Shown: positions 44,276 through 54,913 of the stretch, one piece after another | How positions within the stretch are numbered: position 1 is the first letter of the stretch | Layout: each line of letters opens with the position of its first letter | Source: Dipylidium caninum | Lineage: Eukaryota; Platyhelminthes; Cestoda; Cyclophyllidea; Dipylidiidae | Assembly: GCA_017562135.1 (NCBI GenBank) | Contig: QEYB01001670.1 | Coordinates: 1-64,000, forward strand | DNA length: 64,000 nucleotides | Direction of reading: 5' to 3' | Notes under the pieces: generated by a model | The model's input: only the letters and a program-made list of their open reading frames with translations | Database searches by the model: none | What the model was told of the DNA's origin: nothing | Made by a program: the position numbers and the translations under genes

Positions 44276-47200
44276 GTAAGTTCTGTTCTATCCCCTACCA
44301 TCTCTATTACAAGGCTCTTCGAGATGGTCTTGCTTCGGTTCGTGCCAGCGCTCTCATTAACCTTTCAACCAAGTTAAGTCCTGACGTGGTAATAGGCTCA
44401 ATGACGGCAGGGGACATTGTTTTCGCTTTCTGTGCCGATGGTGATGCACGTGTGCGGTCTACTGCCCTTAATTGTCTTTGTGATTGGGCTCAACACGAAA
44501 AGCATAAACATGATCCAATTACAAACAAACGCAAATTTGAGTGGATCTCGGACCATTGGCTACAAGTATACGCACTTGCGTGCAAACTAATAACGGAGGA
44601 CAACTCCAGTGTAATCTGGCCGTTAAACATTCTCACTATATATTTCAGGTGCGCCAGGTGAGCCTAAGAGCAATCAGTCTATTGGGACAACGTTATAGTC
44701 AAAAGGAAATATCGTTGGATGCAATTAATTTATTTGGCGGTGCCATAGAAAATGCAAATTTGGATTGGAGTTGGAGTTTCAAGAAGTTTAATCCAATCCG
44801 TCGGAAGCTCGTTAAACTTGTAGACGATGCTTTTTCGCGTGTTTGCGATCGCCTACAGGATCCGAGTAGGCATGTTCGAGAAACAGCTGCAGGTTTTATT
44901 GCCGATTTGGCAAAGGTATGCAAATTTACTCTCCTCATCTTTTTAACGAACTCAGTTGGTTTCCGAAGAGAGTTTAATGTTAACTTTGGAGAAGACAGTC
45001 ATGACTGATCGTCAAGTTAAGCGTTCATCTGACAAGATGGCTGCGGGTGGTGGAGTAGACAAGGTTGCCCTTTGGGGAAATGTGTCTGCTGCTCCCTCCA
45101 ACAGATCGGGATATCGTGCGAGTCAGTCATCCTCAGCGCCGGTTTCTGTTGACTCAATATCTCTACTCCTGACTGGCGCTGTGGGAGCGCTTATTAACGG
45201 CCTGGAGGATGAATTTCATGGTAAGTTACGTATTTCTTTTGGTCATTAGAATGGGCTGAGTTGATAACATTATTACTCACATCTCTGAGACTTAGGTGTA
45301 TGATATAGTTGTTGTGAGGGGAGAAGATCAAAATGAATAAGTTGGCCAGTATTCAAGATTTGCATTTTTGCTGCTGTGACCCATTCTTGCCTTTATGAAT
45401 AAAGTAGGGAAATTTTATTTACTGAGGTTTATTTATGTGAATGTGTTGGGGAGTTACCTTCGTCAATCATCGAGTCATATTGTTTGTGCTCCCCGCAGAG
45501 GTTCGGTGTGCCACACTTTCGACGATGACTCAAATCGCTGCTCATAACGCACGCTTTGCATCGCTCTGCCAGGACATTCTGGTTGATATGCTCACCGACG
45601 ATATCCAAGCTGTTCGTCTTCGGGCTGTCACCGCTCTTCAGACTGTGGGTGACCAGGTAATTGAATGATCTGGTTTCGTGTTTCCTTTTTTCCTATCAGA
45701 TTATGGAATAAGTGCTTCAGACGGTATACGTTGTCAGGCCATATTTACTGAAGGGGAATTTATGTCTTCATTCTTGCATGAAACTGCGGTTTTTATCGTT
45801 TGGTCTGCAGAATTCATACACGTCTTGTTTCCGCACCCATACGAGGAATGACTGTTGAACATTGTGAGGCCCAGTTCGCAATCGTCATCAATCGAACGTA
45901 GTCGTGTAGTATGGGGATCGCAATGAAGTTCTTCGCGTAGTTATTTTTTAATTGTATTGTTGGATCAGTATTCTAGACTTTGAGGATCATGATTTTTGTG
46001 ATTACGCAATACGTTCTTTTAATGCAACTGAGTGATCCTTAAGCTATTATTAATTGCTTTATATTTTAAGTGCCTTGTTTTTGGTAGTTGGTCTATTTCT
46101 CTCCTGATATGGTTATCTGTAGTCATGCTAATGTGCACTTACTTCCTATTCTCATCTTTTCTCTGTCTTGAAACCTATGCTTCTGTTACGTCAAAAGCAT
46201 CTCGAATAGCGTCTGATGATCCGCTCGAGTAATAGTTTTGTTTTCCATTAACCATACGTTTAATTAGAATGAGATCCATGTTTGATCCCTCTTCCAGCGC
46301 TGGTTATCATTTTTATGTATTCGTAATGCTTTTTTGCATTCCCGCTCCCACTCCTCTCGATTTTACGATATGTAAAATCGGCTTCATCGACTTGTCCACT
46401 TCTTTGGGCGTATATCTGAATGCTTGGAGCTTTTGAATCGAGTTTTCTTGCCTACTACGATAGGTATGTAAATGTCCTGCAGCTGTCAGGCAGATTCCTC
46501 GACTGAATGCTCTGTTAAGTGCAAAAAGTTGCTTTTTTGTGTGAAGCTTTTTGGTACCTGGTCCTGATCCTGGTCCTGGTTTCCTTCTTTCGCGGGACTT
46601 CTTGGCTTTCATTACAGTTCCAATTAGACGTACTTACTTAGATGTACATGGACTTTGACTTCGTATCCGAAAGTGTGCCCATGTTTTGTTTTCGTGTTTT
46701 AATAATACTTCCCATTCAGTCAAGCATTTTCCTTAAAACACGACATCCTATTAACTTGTCTGCGTAATTAACATTCCCTCGATGGATGAGTTCTATTGTT
46801 CTTTTGGTTTGCGTTGAGGTGTCCAGTAGAAGCCTTAGTGCAACCCCTTTTGGGGAACACCTTGTTCATTGAACTACTGTGACTGCGTCTAGTAATGATT
46901 ATGTCCCGATCGACAATTTGTCTCTCTTTTACCTGAAGGTGCCAATTCTCATAGACCAAGTGGCAATTGTGACATCGGCACTGGCTGAAGACACCGTCGT
47001 GATTCGTCGACAAATTCATGACCTTCTCTCGCGTTGCCGCCTCGTCTCTCCCCCATGTCTTATCGCCCTTCTAGAAGGCCTATTGGCCAACTTGCGACTC
47101 TATCCTGAAGATAGAGAGTCAGTTTGGAGGTACTTCCACTTTCCTACACTTACACTCATGTGACTTGCTCCTAAGAAATTAGTTATCTTGAGGTATGAAG

Positions 47201-50200
47201 CATTGGAGAAATATTCGAAATGACTGCTAATTAGTTTAGTTAGTGTTTCCTGGTTGTGAAGTCTTTATGATTTTATATTTTCAATGAATCGTAAAATTAG
47301 ATGTTGAGCAATTCCCCTCTCCTTCATTGATATTACGTCAAATATCGTACACACTATTTCTTGTGGCTGTCTGTTGGCTTAAGGGTTGACAGGGAGAAGA
47401 TAATTACGTACCCGAGCTATGATTGTAATTCATCCGAGTCATGCGCGTGGCAAATGCCGTAGTGTGGACGCTTATTTTCATATCATGCTAATTTTGTAGC
47501 TTCACATCTATGGGATCTAAATTCCCTTTTCCCCCTCCCCTCTCTGTTGTTTGTCTCTTCCAGTTGCGCCGCCGCCGTGGGACGTCGACACCCAGCTTTT
47601 GTAGAGGTTTGTGTGAGAAGCCTTCTGCGAGCACATCCCTGGCTCTCCGAGCCCGAACCGTACAGGGAGGATCCAGCATACATTACAGTCCTCCTTCTCG
47701 TGCTAAATGCCCATCCAGGAGCACCGGGGATGGCTGCTCACTTTCCACGTCATTTAGCCACTTCGCAGGTGATTTCTTCAATTTGTTTACTAACCCTTCA
47801 CATGCTCATGCCTAATGCCAAATTAAAATTCAGGTCCTTTTAAATTCTGAAATAACTTGCGGATCACTGCTTTTAGGCGTATCTGCGAGAACTGGTACCA
47901 CACCTACTGCCAAAGGAGACGCTAAATTTCCCATTTGTGTGGAAACCCTCAACTGACCTCTGCCTCACGCCCAAAGTATTTATTCCTTTCGCGATGCTTA
48001 TGCAAAGCAATTTATCCTTTTTGGCATGTGTACTGTCTTGCAATTGTTTCCACTTGCATTGAAGCTGAGCGGTAACTTCGGTGCCTTTTTTTCGCCTCAC
48101 GTGTGGTAGAATTTGACAGATCTCTTGTCTCTAGCGTCCGCGCCTAGACGAGAATTCGGGAGAGTCGGGAAAGAGCGAGCAGGTCTTACGATTCCTCACT
48201 TCCACAATGAAGATATTGCGTCGACTCACTGTGGAATGTATAGATATGCTGCCATCACATCGGTGGACGCCTAGTGATAAGGCGAAACAAGAATGTGAAC
48301 CCATGGATACAGAGTGCGTTGCCAAATCATGGCTTTTAATCGTAATGCATCCTTAATTTCACTGTTGTTGCCACTTTTTAGCATTATTTTGACGGTCGAC
48401 TGCGTTAGCAACCGACTTGTTTTTTGCGATAATTTTGACATCTAGTCTGACAAGTTCCTAAGAAAAGTTGTCAAAAGTAAGCATGCGTAAGCAACACTTC
48501 GAATCCAATTGTCCATCGGTACTCTCCCCGAGATTGGTTATGGTTGTGCGTAGAATTCCTACCGTCTTAGCCTATTATTATTCACTCCTCTTCATCAATC
48601 GGTGCACGTATCGTCTGTTAGAGTATAAAACTTGTAACCTCTTTCACTAACCACTGCTCAAGATTACAGATGGTGCGATTGCGGAATATGTTTTATGCGA
48701 TTTAGTTTTGTAGGAGGGTGTCTGAGGCACTAGGTTGGAAACTATGAAACAGGCCTTTAAGTGGGATACAAAAAGCGCAATTTTTCTAATTATTTTTCAT
48801 ATTAAATCAAATAACTTGCATTGGTATGTACAACTTTTGCCAAAAATTGAGCAGGTCATATATGCTTTCTTGAGAAGAGTCGTCATTTTCAGAGTTAATA
48901 AATAATCCAAGGTTTTTCATGAGATCATTTCGTCCTTGTATTTTTCTCTTAAAAATAATTCGTAGTTTCGGAAAGGTAGTGATCTGTGAGTAAAATATTG
49001 CATGAATATGGAAAATTCGGCAAAATTTCACCTTGTAGAGAGGTAATTTGACTTGTCGCCAAAAATGTAAATTTTATGCGGTTGGTAATGCGCTATCACA
49101 CAGTAATGTTGTGCCATGCCGACTAGTAGGGAGTTATTGACATCCAGCCCCTCTCCACTCCCCCCTCCCCAGCAGTTGGCTTCCAATTTTGACAATTATG
49201 TCCTGTTCGAATGGAAGTCTTCGTTCACATTAATATTTTGCCTCTTCTCTGGTATTTCCTTGGTCTTGTAGAAAGCACTGTTGGCATTTATTTAGCCATC
49301 GTTTTTCCTTTTCCATTGTAAAGCGAAAGTACTGACGTGGATCCACAAAGACGAAATCGATTAAACCGCCTAAGACGAGTTTTGCGCCAAGAGCTACGAG
49401 TGTGTCAGGAGACGGTGGAAGGTGGCTCCTCGTTGGGCGATCTGCCCTCTTGGCTTAGCTGTCTTCTCACGGCCGTCTTCTCTCTCCTATCCGCCTGTTT
49501 GCCCGCCATCAACACTAACGTCCTCTCCGCATCCACGTCAGATCAACAGGCTGCGTTGTTGAGGCAAGCCCTCCGGCTGTCCTTGAAGGTACTCCCATTC
49601 TGAATACGGTATATTGTTGCCTAAAACAGGCTCTTGTCAGCGTTTCGTGGGAGGTACTGACCTTTGTAGAAAAGTATCATAATAAGTTGTTCCGTGACAC
49701 GCCCTTATACTTATCACCGAGAGTTCTTATCTCCTCCCACTGTCGAAAATCTTAAGTATTTTTTAATATGCTGTATCCGATATAAACAATGGGTAGAAAA
49801 TGGTTTATATTCTTTCTGAGCAAAGAAATGCGAACTCATTGATAAGTGCAAATAACAGGAATGCTTGACTAAACGTCGCTGGTGAATGGTCCATCTTGGT
49901 TTATGGAGTGCTCAAGTCTGTGACGGTCCCTCGTTACAGCAATTAATTAGTCGGGAACGACGTTGCTGACATGACCACCTCTTGCCTTTCTGCGTCGTGC
50001 GAATCCGCCTTCCGGGTTCTTTTTGTTTACTTAAAGAAGTTTAGGGTAGGGGCTGCACTGTGTCGAATAAATCCTAATGGTCAATTGAATTTTGATGGGT
50101 TACACCTTGTCAACACTTTGTTCTCCTTTACTTCGCCTAAACTAGGCGAGAAGGCGGAGATGGGTGGGGATTATGGGCACCTTAGACCCTTTCTACGACT

Positions 50201-52509
50201 CCGGACGGCAATATTCTTGACTTATGTATGCAATTCTAACATTCTCTACTCTTCTTGTCTTCTTGGCGGAACATATGTACCTCGGCCTCAACTCCTCCGA
50301 AATCTCGGCTCTCCGTTCGCTTAGGTCGGTCGCTCACTCCTCGGGCCTCCTTCTTGACCCCAACAAGGTGCGACAAGCAGTTACAGAAGTTGTGGAGGCC
50401 TGCTTAAATGTGGACGGAGTACCCACCGCGGTGGAACGAATACGGATGCCCCACGCGCAGCTCCTCCATCCACCACCGGTCATTTCTGATGTAAATACAG
50501 CCATGAGGGCTGACCAGGCAATAACTGGTTTCGGAACTCTCCCCGAAATTAGATTCACCGCCCTTCTGGCCGCCGCTGCCGTCAAAATCCGAGCTATTGT
50601 GACCGGGTTATCGTTGGAACAAGCTAGGTAGGGCAGTCGGAATTACCTACGGAGAATTGATTGCGCAATTGATGATAGAAGGCATGTTTAGGTGGTAATG
50701 ATTCATAATTAGAATAATAGAAATGACTGAAGGCCACCACTTTTACTCCTCTAATGTCACCATCCTCACTCAGAGTTGGAACCTGCCTTTCCTACCCCCA
50801 GGGACCGGATCCGTGTTATCTACCGTCGGCCAGATACCGGCAAACTATACAAACGGCAGTACTCCTGGAAACCGCCGAGTCACGCTTGGACCCTTCTTGA
50901 CTCACCTCTTCCAACAAATGACATAGACAAGTCGGTCTCCCGGATCTCTTCCCCAACCCCTACTCTGGAATTACAGGTTCGTCATACAATCTTAAACGAC
51001 TAGCAGCTATTTCTGCCAGACTGAAAACCATGAAACAGGCGTTTCTGTCTAGTTTGTGTTCAGCTGTGACTGAATCAGACGCCTTCTAACATGAGTTCGA
51101 TATTTTTATTCTTATTACTCATTTCCTAAAATTTCTCCCAGTTTGTCTCCAATTGGTGTTTTGTCTTTTTTGTCCAAACCAGATTGATACAAAACGCGAT
51201 TTACATTTGCTTTTGTTGTATAACTTCAAAATGAATCCTAGCGCAGCACAACAAGCTTCGGTAAACGGTAATGAGGCATTCGGAGATGGATTTATTAACA
51301 AGAAAAGTGCTCGATGTTGATTCCAAAAATTCCGTTCTGTAAATTTGAGTACCGTCAAGGAGCCTATTTTGGCAACGAGGTGACGGAATAAGGACAACGA
51401 CTGTTGAATTCGATCCCCTCAGGGCAATATTCGCGATCTTTAATCTAAAATAAGTATGAATTTGCCATTTGTGTTCAATACATAAAAAATAACCAGCGTG
51501 GCTCACTCGTCAAGATGTAATATTACTGCACGAAAATGCTGAAGAGCCACGTAAAGTTTCAATTGCCGTTGAGAAATTAACTTCTCACACATCCTCCATG
51601 TTCGCCCGATATTTCTCTACCGACTGTTACCTTTTTCGTAGTTAGAGATTTTTTTTCAAAGATAAAGTCAACTAAAATAACTATAAATATACTATAAAAG
51701 AGATGAAACAGTTTATTAACAGTAAAACTAAAGCTTTTTTTAGAAGGCCTTATCCGTCTTGTTCATTTGTTGGCAGACGGTCGTGGATGCTTTTTGTTTT
51801 CTACCGATATCCACCGCCCCGGTAACTTTCATTCCAGACTTGTATGCACACTCAGCTGTGCTTTTAGTTTGTGGCCGAGTAATTTTGGGATGGTCGATGG
51901 AAGAAAACTTTGCGTTTTGTGCTTTTTCATGTCTGCAGGCTCCGCGTCGATCAGCGGCCGCTGTGGCCCCGGGGAGCCTGGTAGCGTGCAGTTTTTGTAT
52001 TCCACCCGTGAGGTGGTTTGAGAATATGGAGGCTCAGACGAACTGGATTATGTTTGTGCGGTGTGAGGGTAGCCCCACTGAGTCTGGCCTCACCTTGGTG
52101 GCCTATTTTCCGACATCGAATAGCCCTTCCTTTTTGTAGCTTTTCAAAGGCCTGTGTGACTTAAATGTGCATTTTGTGCAGCTTCATTAAGTACCTTAAT
52201 GCCATGTGAATTGGATTATTTGCCTTGGTAGTTGGTGGGCCGATCTTCTAACTTTGGTTACCGCGTTTGCAGACTACTTTGGAATTGTCGGCCTCACGTT
52301 GGACGGCCACCGCGACTCTGGAAATTGGCCTGGGAGTCCGCGTTCCCCTGGGAACAGGTGATGATGAATGTGACGCTGACACGGACAAGGAGGAGGAGAG
52401 CGAGGAACTAGGCGGTGACACCTCACCATTTGCCGTCATTTCCCTTTTATCCGCAGGAGTCGTTGCCAAGGTCAAATTGCACCCCTGTGATTCCTCCTAC
52501 ACTTGGTAA
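44164..52509 (+). CDS. INTS4: Integrator complex subunit 4 homologue, 5' end not found
   Basis: The product is a HEAT-repeat subunit of the Integrator complex. With INTS9 and INTS11 it forms the endonuclease module that cuts snRNA 3' ends and attenuates promoter-proximal Pol II transcripts in the nucleus. The exons below match animal INTS4 in order: a HEAT region with RVRSTALNCL, the diagnostic LINGLEDEFHEVRCATLSTM and LVDMLTDDIQAVRLRAV, YPEDRESVW, GRRHPAFVEV, DPAYITVLLLVLNAHPGAPG, AYLRELVPHL, and a C-terminal beta-rich part (IRVIYRRPDTGKLYK, VAKVKLHP). Splice phases agree across nearly all junctions. Several introns are 38-40 bp. The first about 150-180 residues of the family and at least one exon between 49.59 and 50.32 kb are missing from this reading. 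The gene lies wholly in the spacer of the large inverted duplication, which may have displaced the 5' exons. Confidence 0.85.
44314..44610 (+). CDS. INTS4: INTS4 exon (HEAT region)
   Basis: Ninety-nine codons between a TTACAAG acceptor and a CCAGT|GTAATC donor. Contains ALRDGLASVRASALINLSTK, DARVRSTALNCL and ACKLITEDNSS, two successive HEAT helices pairs aligned with animal INTS4 (DPRVRTAAIKAM, ACKLLSDD). It is flanked by 38-bp introns on both sides. Confidence 0.85.
44649..44915 (+). CDS. INTS4: INTS4 exon (HEAT region)
   Basis: Eighty-nine codons, starting VRQVSLRAISLLGQRYSQ and containing KLVDDAFSRVCDRLQDPSRH and VRETAAGFIADLAK. The family has LVDDAFGKICHMVSDGSWVV in the same place. Donor AAAG|GTATGC; the following intron is 40 bp. 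Confidence 0.9.
44956..45220 (+). CDS. INTS4: INTS4 exon (linker to HEAT region)
   Basis: Begins LVSEESLMLTLEKTVMTDRQ, passes through a serine-rich linker and ends LLTGAVGALINGLEDEFH in phase 1. The AxxALINGLEDE motif corresponds to the family's GAFVHGLEDEMYEVR. Donor CATG|GTAAGT. Confidence 0.9.
45499..45656 (+). CDS. INTS4: INTS4 exon (HEAT region)
   Basis: Completes the E codon and reads VRCATLSTMTQIAAHNARFA, then LVDMLTDDIQAVRLRAVTAL. The donor is ACCAG|GTAATT, phase 0. The best-conserved segment of the gene, aligned to VRIAAVEALCMLAQ and FLVDMFNDEIEEVRLQ of animal INTS4. Confidence 0.92.
45657..46938 (+). other. INTS4 intron, 1.28 kb
   Basis: An AT-richer intron with no hairpin, P module or recognised gene. 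Minus-strand frames of 99 and 83 codons (46,313-46,612; 46,768-47,019) are lysine/arginine-rich or overlap the next exon and carry no recognised domain. Possibly a remnant of an old insertion. Confidence 0.6.
46939..47129 (+). CDS. INTS4: INTS4 exon (HEAT region)
   Basis: VPILIDQVAIVTSALAEDTV, then VIRRQIHDLLSRCRLVSP and LANLRLYPEDRESVW. The donor is TGGAG|GTACTT, phase 2. Equivalent to DQLDTVLAVLEDSSRDIREA and LTKYPTDRDSIWK in animals. Confidence 0.9.
47564..47768 (+). CDS. INTS4: INTS4 exon (end of HEAT region)
   Basis: CAAAVGRRHPAFVEVCVRSL, then HPWLSEPEPYREDPAYITVL and LLVLNAHPGAPGMAAHFPRH. The donor is TCGCAG|GTGATT, phase 0. The DPAYI.VL.L.NA motif is diagnostic of INTS4. Confidence 0.92.
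47877..47975 (+). CDS. INTS4: INTS4 exon
   Basis: Thirty-three codons, AYLRELVPHLLPKETLNFPF then VWKPSTDLCLTPK. Corresponds to the family segment YAYLRDSLSHLVPALRLPG. Acceptor CTTTTAG; donor CCCAAA|GTATTT. Confidence 0.85.
48135..48313 (+). CDS. INTS4: INTS4 exon
   Basis: Reads RPRLDENSGESGKSEQVLRF, then LTSTMKILRRLTVECIDMLP and ends KQECEPMDT in phase 2 at ACAGA|GTGCGT. Matches in position the helical segment LLEFTIRDLQRLGELQSELA of animal INTS4. The in-phase join to the next exon supports the model. Confidence 0.75.
48314..49323 (+). other. INTS4 intron, 1.0 kb
   Basis: AT-rich intron with no recognised gene, hairpin or promoter-like module. Confidence 0.6.
49324..49588 (+). CDS. INTS4: INTS4 exon
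   Basis: ESTDVDPQRRNRLNRLRRVL, then a leucine-rich helix region and DQQAALLRQALRLSLK. Acceptor TGTAAAG; donor TGAAG|GTACTC, phase 0. Similarity to the family is weaker here, but length, phase and helical character fit the segment ending in the animal LLLIKALQEK. Confidence 0.75.
49589..50324 (+). other. INTS4 intron region with unresolved exon
   Basis: The upstream exon ends in phase 0 but the next clear exon needs phase 2, and the family has about 60-80 more residues here. At least one exon should lie in this stretch. A 117-codon frame (49,971-50,324) is open, but its translation does not resemble INTS4 and no consistent acceptor/donor pair was found. Confidence 0.5.
50325..50627 (+). CDS. 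INTS4: INTS4 exon (C-terminal region)
   Basis: Acceptor TTCGCTTAG; the first base completes a codon, then SVAHSSGLLLDPNKVRQAVT, EVVEACLNVDGVP, LLHPPPVISDV and FTALLAAAAVKIRAIV. The donor is GCTAG|GTAGGG, phase 2. Corresponds to the animal stretch from PAEVVKILQTML to the start of the beta-rich C-terminal domain (RFTSGLVVALDVDATL). Confidence 0.8.
50802..50976 (+). CDS. INTS4: INTS4 exon (C-terminal region)
   Basis: Completes R, then DRIRVIYRRPDTGKLYKRQY and WTLLDSPLPTNDIDKSV. Acceptor CCCCCAG; donor TACAG|GTTCGT, phase 0. Equivalent to VKVQVLYPDGQAQ in animal INTS4. Confidence 0.85.
51939..51980 (+). CDS. INTS4: INTS4, possible 42-bp microexon
   Basis: Between a good acceptor (TTTTTCATGTCTGCAG) and a GCCTG|GTAGCG donor lie 14 codons, APRRSAAAVAPGSL, in phase 0 on both sides, so the exon could be included or skipped without a frame change. 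Animal INTS4 has a short proline/glycine stretch at this point (FRNPGPGRHRL). Only RNA data could confirm it. Confidence 0.3.
52273..52509 (+). CDS. INTS4: INTS4 last exon
   Basis: TTLELSASRWTATATLEIGL, an acidic insert (DDECDADTDKEEESEELGGD), then VVAKVKLHPCDSSYTW and a TAA stop. Fits the C-terminus of the family (WTEACQVEVRLL, then PVKVYIMPK). An in-frame 42-bp segment, G|GTGACACC to TTATCCGCAG, could be a further tiny intron before GVVAKVKL; both readings stay in frame. Confidence 0.85.
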   Translation, partial: TTLELSASRWTATATLEIGLGVRVPLGTGDDECDADTDKEEESEELGGDTSPFAVISLLSAGVVAKVKLHPCDSSYTW

Positions 52510-52818
52510 ATACAATGACAGCCTCGCTAGTCTTTCTCGCTTTTTCTCGTCAGGCATTGCACTCGGCCATTTGGAAGGGAAAACTACGTTATCTATGATT
52601 GCTTTCGAAAGTGAATTTCGAGACGAGAGGCATTGGCTGATTGGTGATGGTGAATACACAAAGAAATTCGAACTCGAAACTCATTTGAATTCTGCACAAC
52701 TGCTTCTCACCGCCTCGAAGATTACGGGTAATTCAAATTCAAGCGACCTCCTCTGTATAGGCAATTGACTCTGGTAGGTTTCGACTCTCCTCTGTCGATT
52801 CACCTGCCCACAATGCAG

Positions 52819-53384
52819 GCTAGATCTCCTTTTGTCACCCGCGTCGCTGAGTCTCTTGCCCGCATCGGTGCGTATTTCACAGAGACTCGTCCAGGGGCGT
52901 TGTCGCTTGACCTCCTATGGGCCTGCGGAGGGCTGGGTGAGTGAGTGAGGGGGTTGCGTTGCGTGATTAAGTAGTACAGGCTGTTACCATTGCAGCTGCC
53001 ACAGCTTTGGTTTGTGCCCTGCTAACTCCTCAGGTTAGCCCTAGTGTTCCCACAATTGGGCGTTGGTTCTCGTACTCGGCCTCCCGCTGTCCAACTCCCG
53101 AGCCTCAGTTGCAACCCGGTCACTCGGCTAAGACTCTGTGCGCTCGAGCAATTCGCACTAACGCGGTGTCCGCAGTAGGTAATGCGTCTTCCATGTACGC
53201 TGGTCGCGAAGGCTCTGCTCTCCCGAAGACTGTCCACCCCGGACCGGTTGCCCCGACAACCGGAGAAGCGACGGTTCACCGCATGCTTATGTTTTGTGCC
53301 GAGGGCGTCACATCTCACACGTGGAGGGTTTCCTTCGTGCAGATTAGAAAAGACGCCCACACACTCCCCTCACGAGCGTTTTAA
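52819..53384 (+). CDS. Possible small gene or 3' exons, unknown protein
   Basis: A candidate exon (52,819-52,936; acceptor CACAATGCAG, donor GGCTGG|GTGAGT) reads ARSPFVTRVAESLARIGAYF, then TETRPGALSLDLLWACGGL. After a 59-bp intron ending CCATTGCAG it continues in phase as AATALVCALLTPQVSPSV and so on to a TAA at 53,384. The junction segment LDLLWACGGLAATALVCALL is hydrophobic and could be a membrane helix. The remaining sequence is rich in S, A, T and P with no recognised domain. It lies 310 bp downstream of the INTS4 stop on the same strand, so it could also be a mis-read of INTS4 3' UTR or of a neighbouring gene whose first exons are not visible. Confidence 0.3.
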
Positions 53385-54913
53385 ACTATCGTCCCTCCTC
53401 TTTGCCTGCAACATCCAGAGAAGACGAGAGCATAGCAAAATCGGGCGCAGACCAAGCATCAATTTGCCCGATTTGCTGGTCCTGGGGTGCAACAGACGTC
53501 TGCATCGTAACGCTTGAGTCTCTTTGTCAAACGGTGACATCGTTTAAAGACTTGGGCCGTTCTAACGCCACGACTAGGGAACGTACGCGATAAATTCCTC
53601 TTATCGACAATGTCAACCTAGAATCTCTTTCCAACTACTCTTTTATCGTACCAATAGTGTACTTTGTGTCTGATTGGTTGAGTTTTTAATATTTGTCCTC
53701 ATTTCATTCAACTTCGGGATGTGTACAGACGATTCGGGCGAAGTGGACGATAGCGTCTGTCGCCTTTTCAACCATTTCAACAAGCTAAGCTTCCCCCACC
53801 ACTTGCACCAAACTCAAAAAGACATAAGCAAATGGTTCAGTGCATTCCCAATGTTACCCATTGTGCATTTCGGATGGAAGTAACTCGCTAAGCCCCCAGC
53901 GGAAGTAATGCCACCGCCAAATGACTGCGCACTTGTGCTGCTTCTCTCTAAAATCATCACCGTCTCCGGTTTGTAATCCACTTCCAATATACCTTTTCCT
54001 CAACGTCCCCTTTCAATTGCCTGAAACCCGCTTCTACATCAACCACCTGACCTGAAATACGCCTCGTCATTGTGTCACTTCCTCCTTTCTCACCCACTGC
54101 CTCACCACTCAGTGATTGAGATCAGCGCGATGCACCCAATGCCCACCCGGTGACGAAGGCAGAAAATCGTCCTCCCTCCTTTCGAGCACCACCTAGTGCG
54201 TGATGGAGTCACATTTTACTCTGCCACAGTCATGAAAGCCTTCATTCGGCAATTAAAGCAGCCACTTCCATAATGGCATCTTTCGGTAAATTGTTTGTCT
54301 TAGGGAACATGCAGTGGCCTCACTACAACCCTGTGATTGGGAAATCTCTCCTCACTGAAGCATGTTGTGGGTTTGCCACAAAACAGTAGACATCACGGAA
54401 AGTGTCATAGCTCCCGACCCCATTCCCTCGGCTTTCTTCCCTCCCAGGCGTGCTTCAGTCACCTTTCCTTTTCAACTTCGCCTCCGACACATGTAATCCT
54501 TTTGTTGGACCACGCAACACATCCCAACCACGCGCTGTCATCGCGCACATATTCCACCCCTCCACAATTGGCATTTTGCAACCTTTTTAATTCTTCTCGA
54601 TTGTCAAATCGCTAAAAATTATCTATCCTTCACACACACACACACCTCCACTTGGTTAAATGCCACGGAGTGTCGTAAGTGCCATTAATGTCTCCCGCAT
54701 TTCTCAGTCGCGACCACGCTTACAACACAATGCCCACGTAGTGAGGCCCAACACAAACAAGAATTCTCAAAATTAGTGGATGTCCTTACCGAAACTCTTT
54801 CGCCATCATGCCTTGTGCAAACACGAACCCAGGTGAAATGAAGGGTGATATAGAAGCCGACTCTTCCTATCCTCTGAAGTGGGGCATTTGCCCCATAGTA
54901 CCTTCTTTTGGGG
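53385..54913. other. Spacer between possible gene and right arm
   Basis: Only short frames without recognised domains. Contains a short (CA)n at 54,633-54,647. No H1-H4 hairpin and no P module were seen. Similarity to the left side of the duplication starts abruptly at 54,914. Confidence 0.5.

Noticed and set aside
46313..46612. 99-codon minus-strand frame inside an INTS4 intron
   Set aside because: Lysine/arginine-rich with a short GP tandem, no recognised domain, no start or splice support. Probably chance or an old insertion.
49971..50324. 117-codon frame in the unresolved INTS4 interval
   Set aside because: Its translation does not resemble INTS4 and no acceptor/donor pair gives the phases required by the neighbouring exons.
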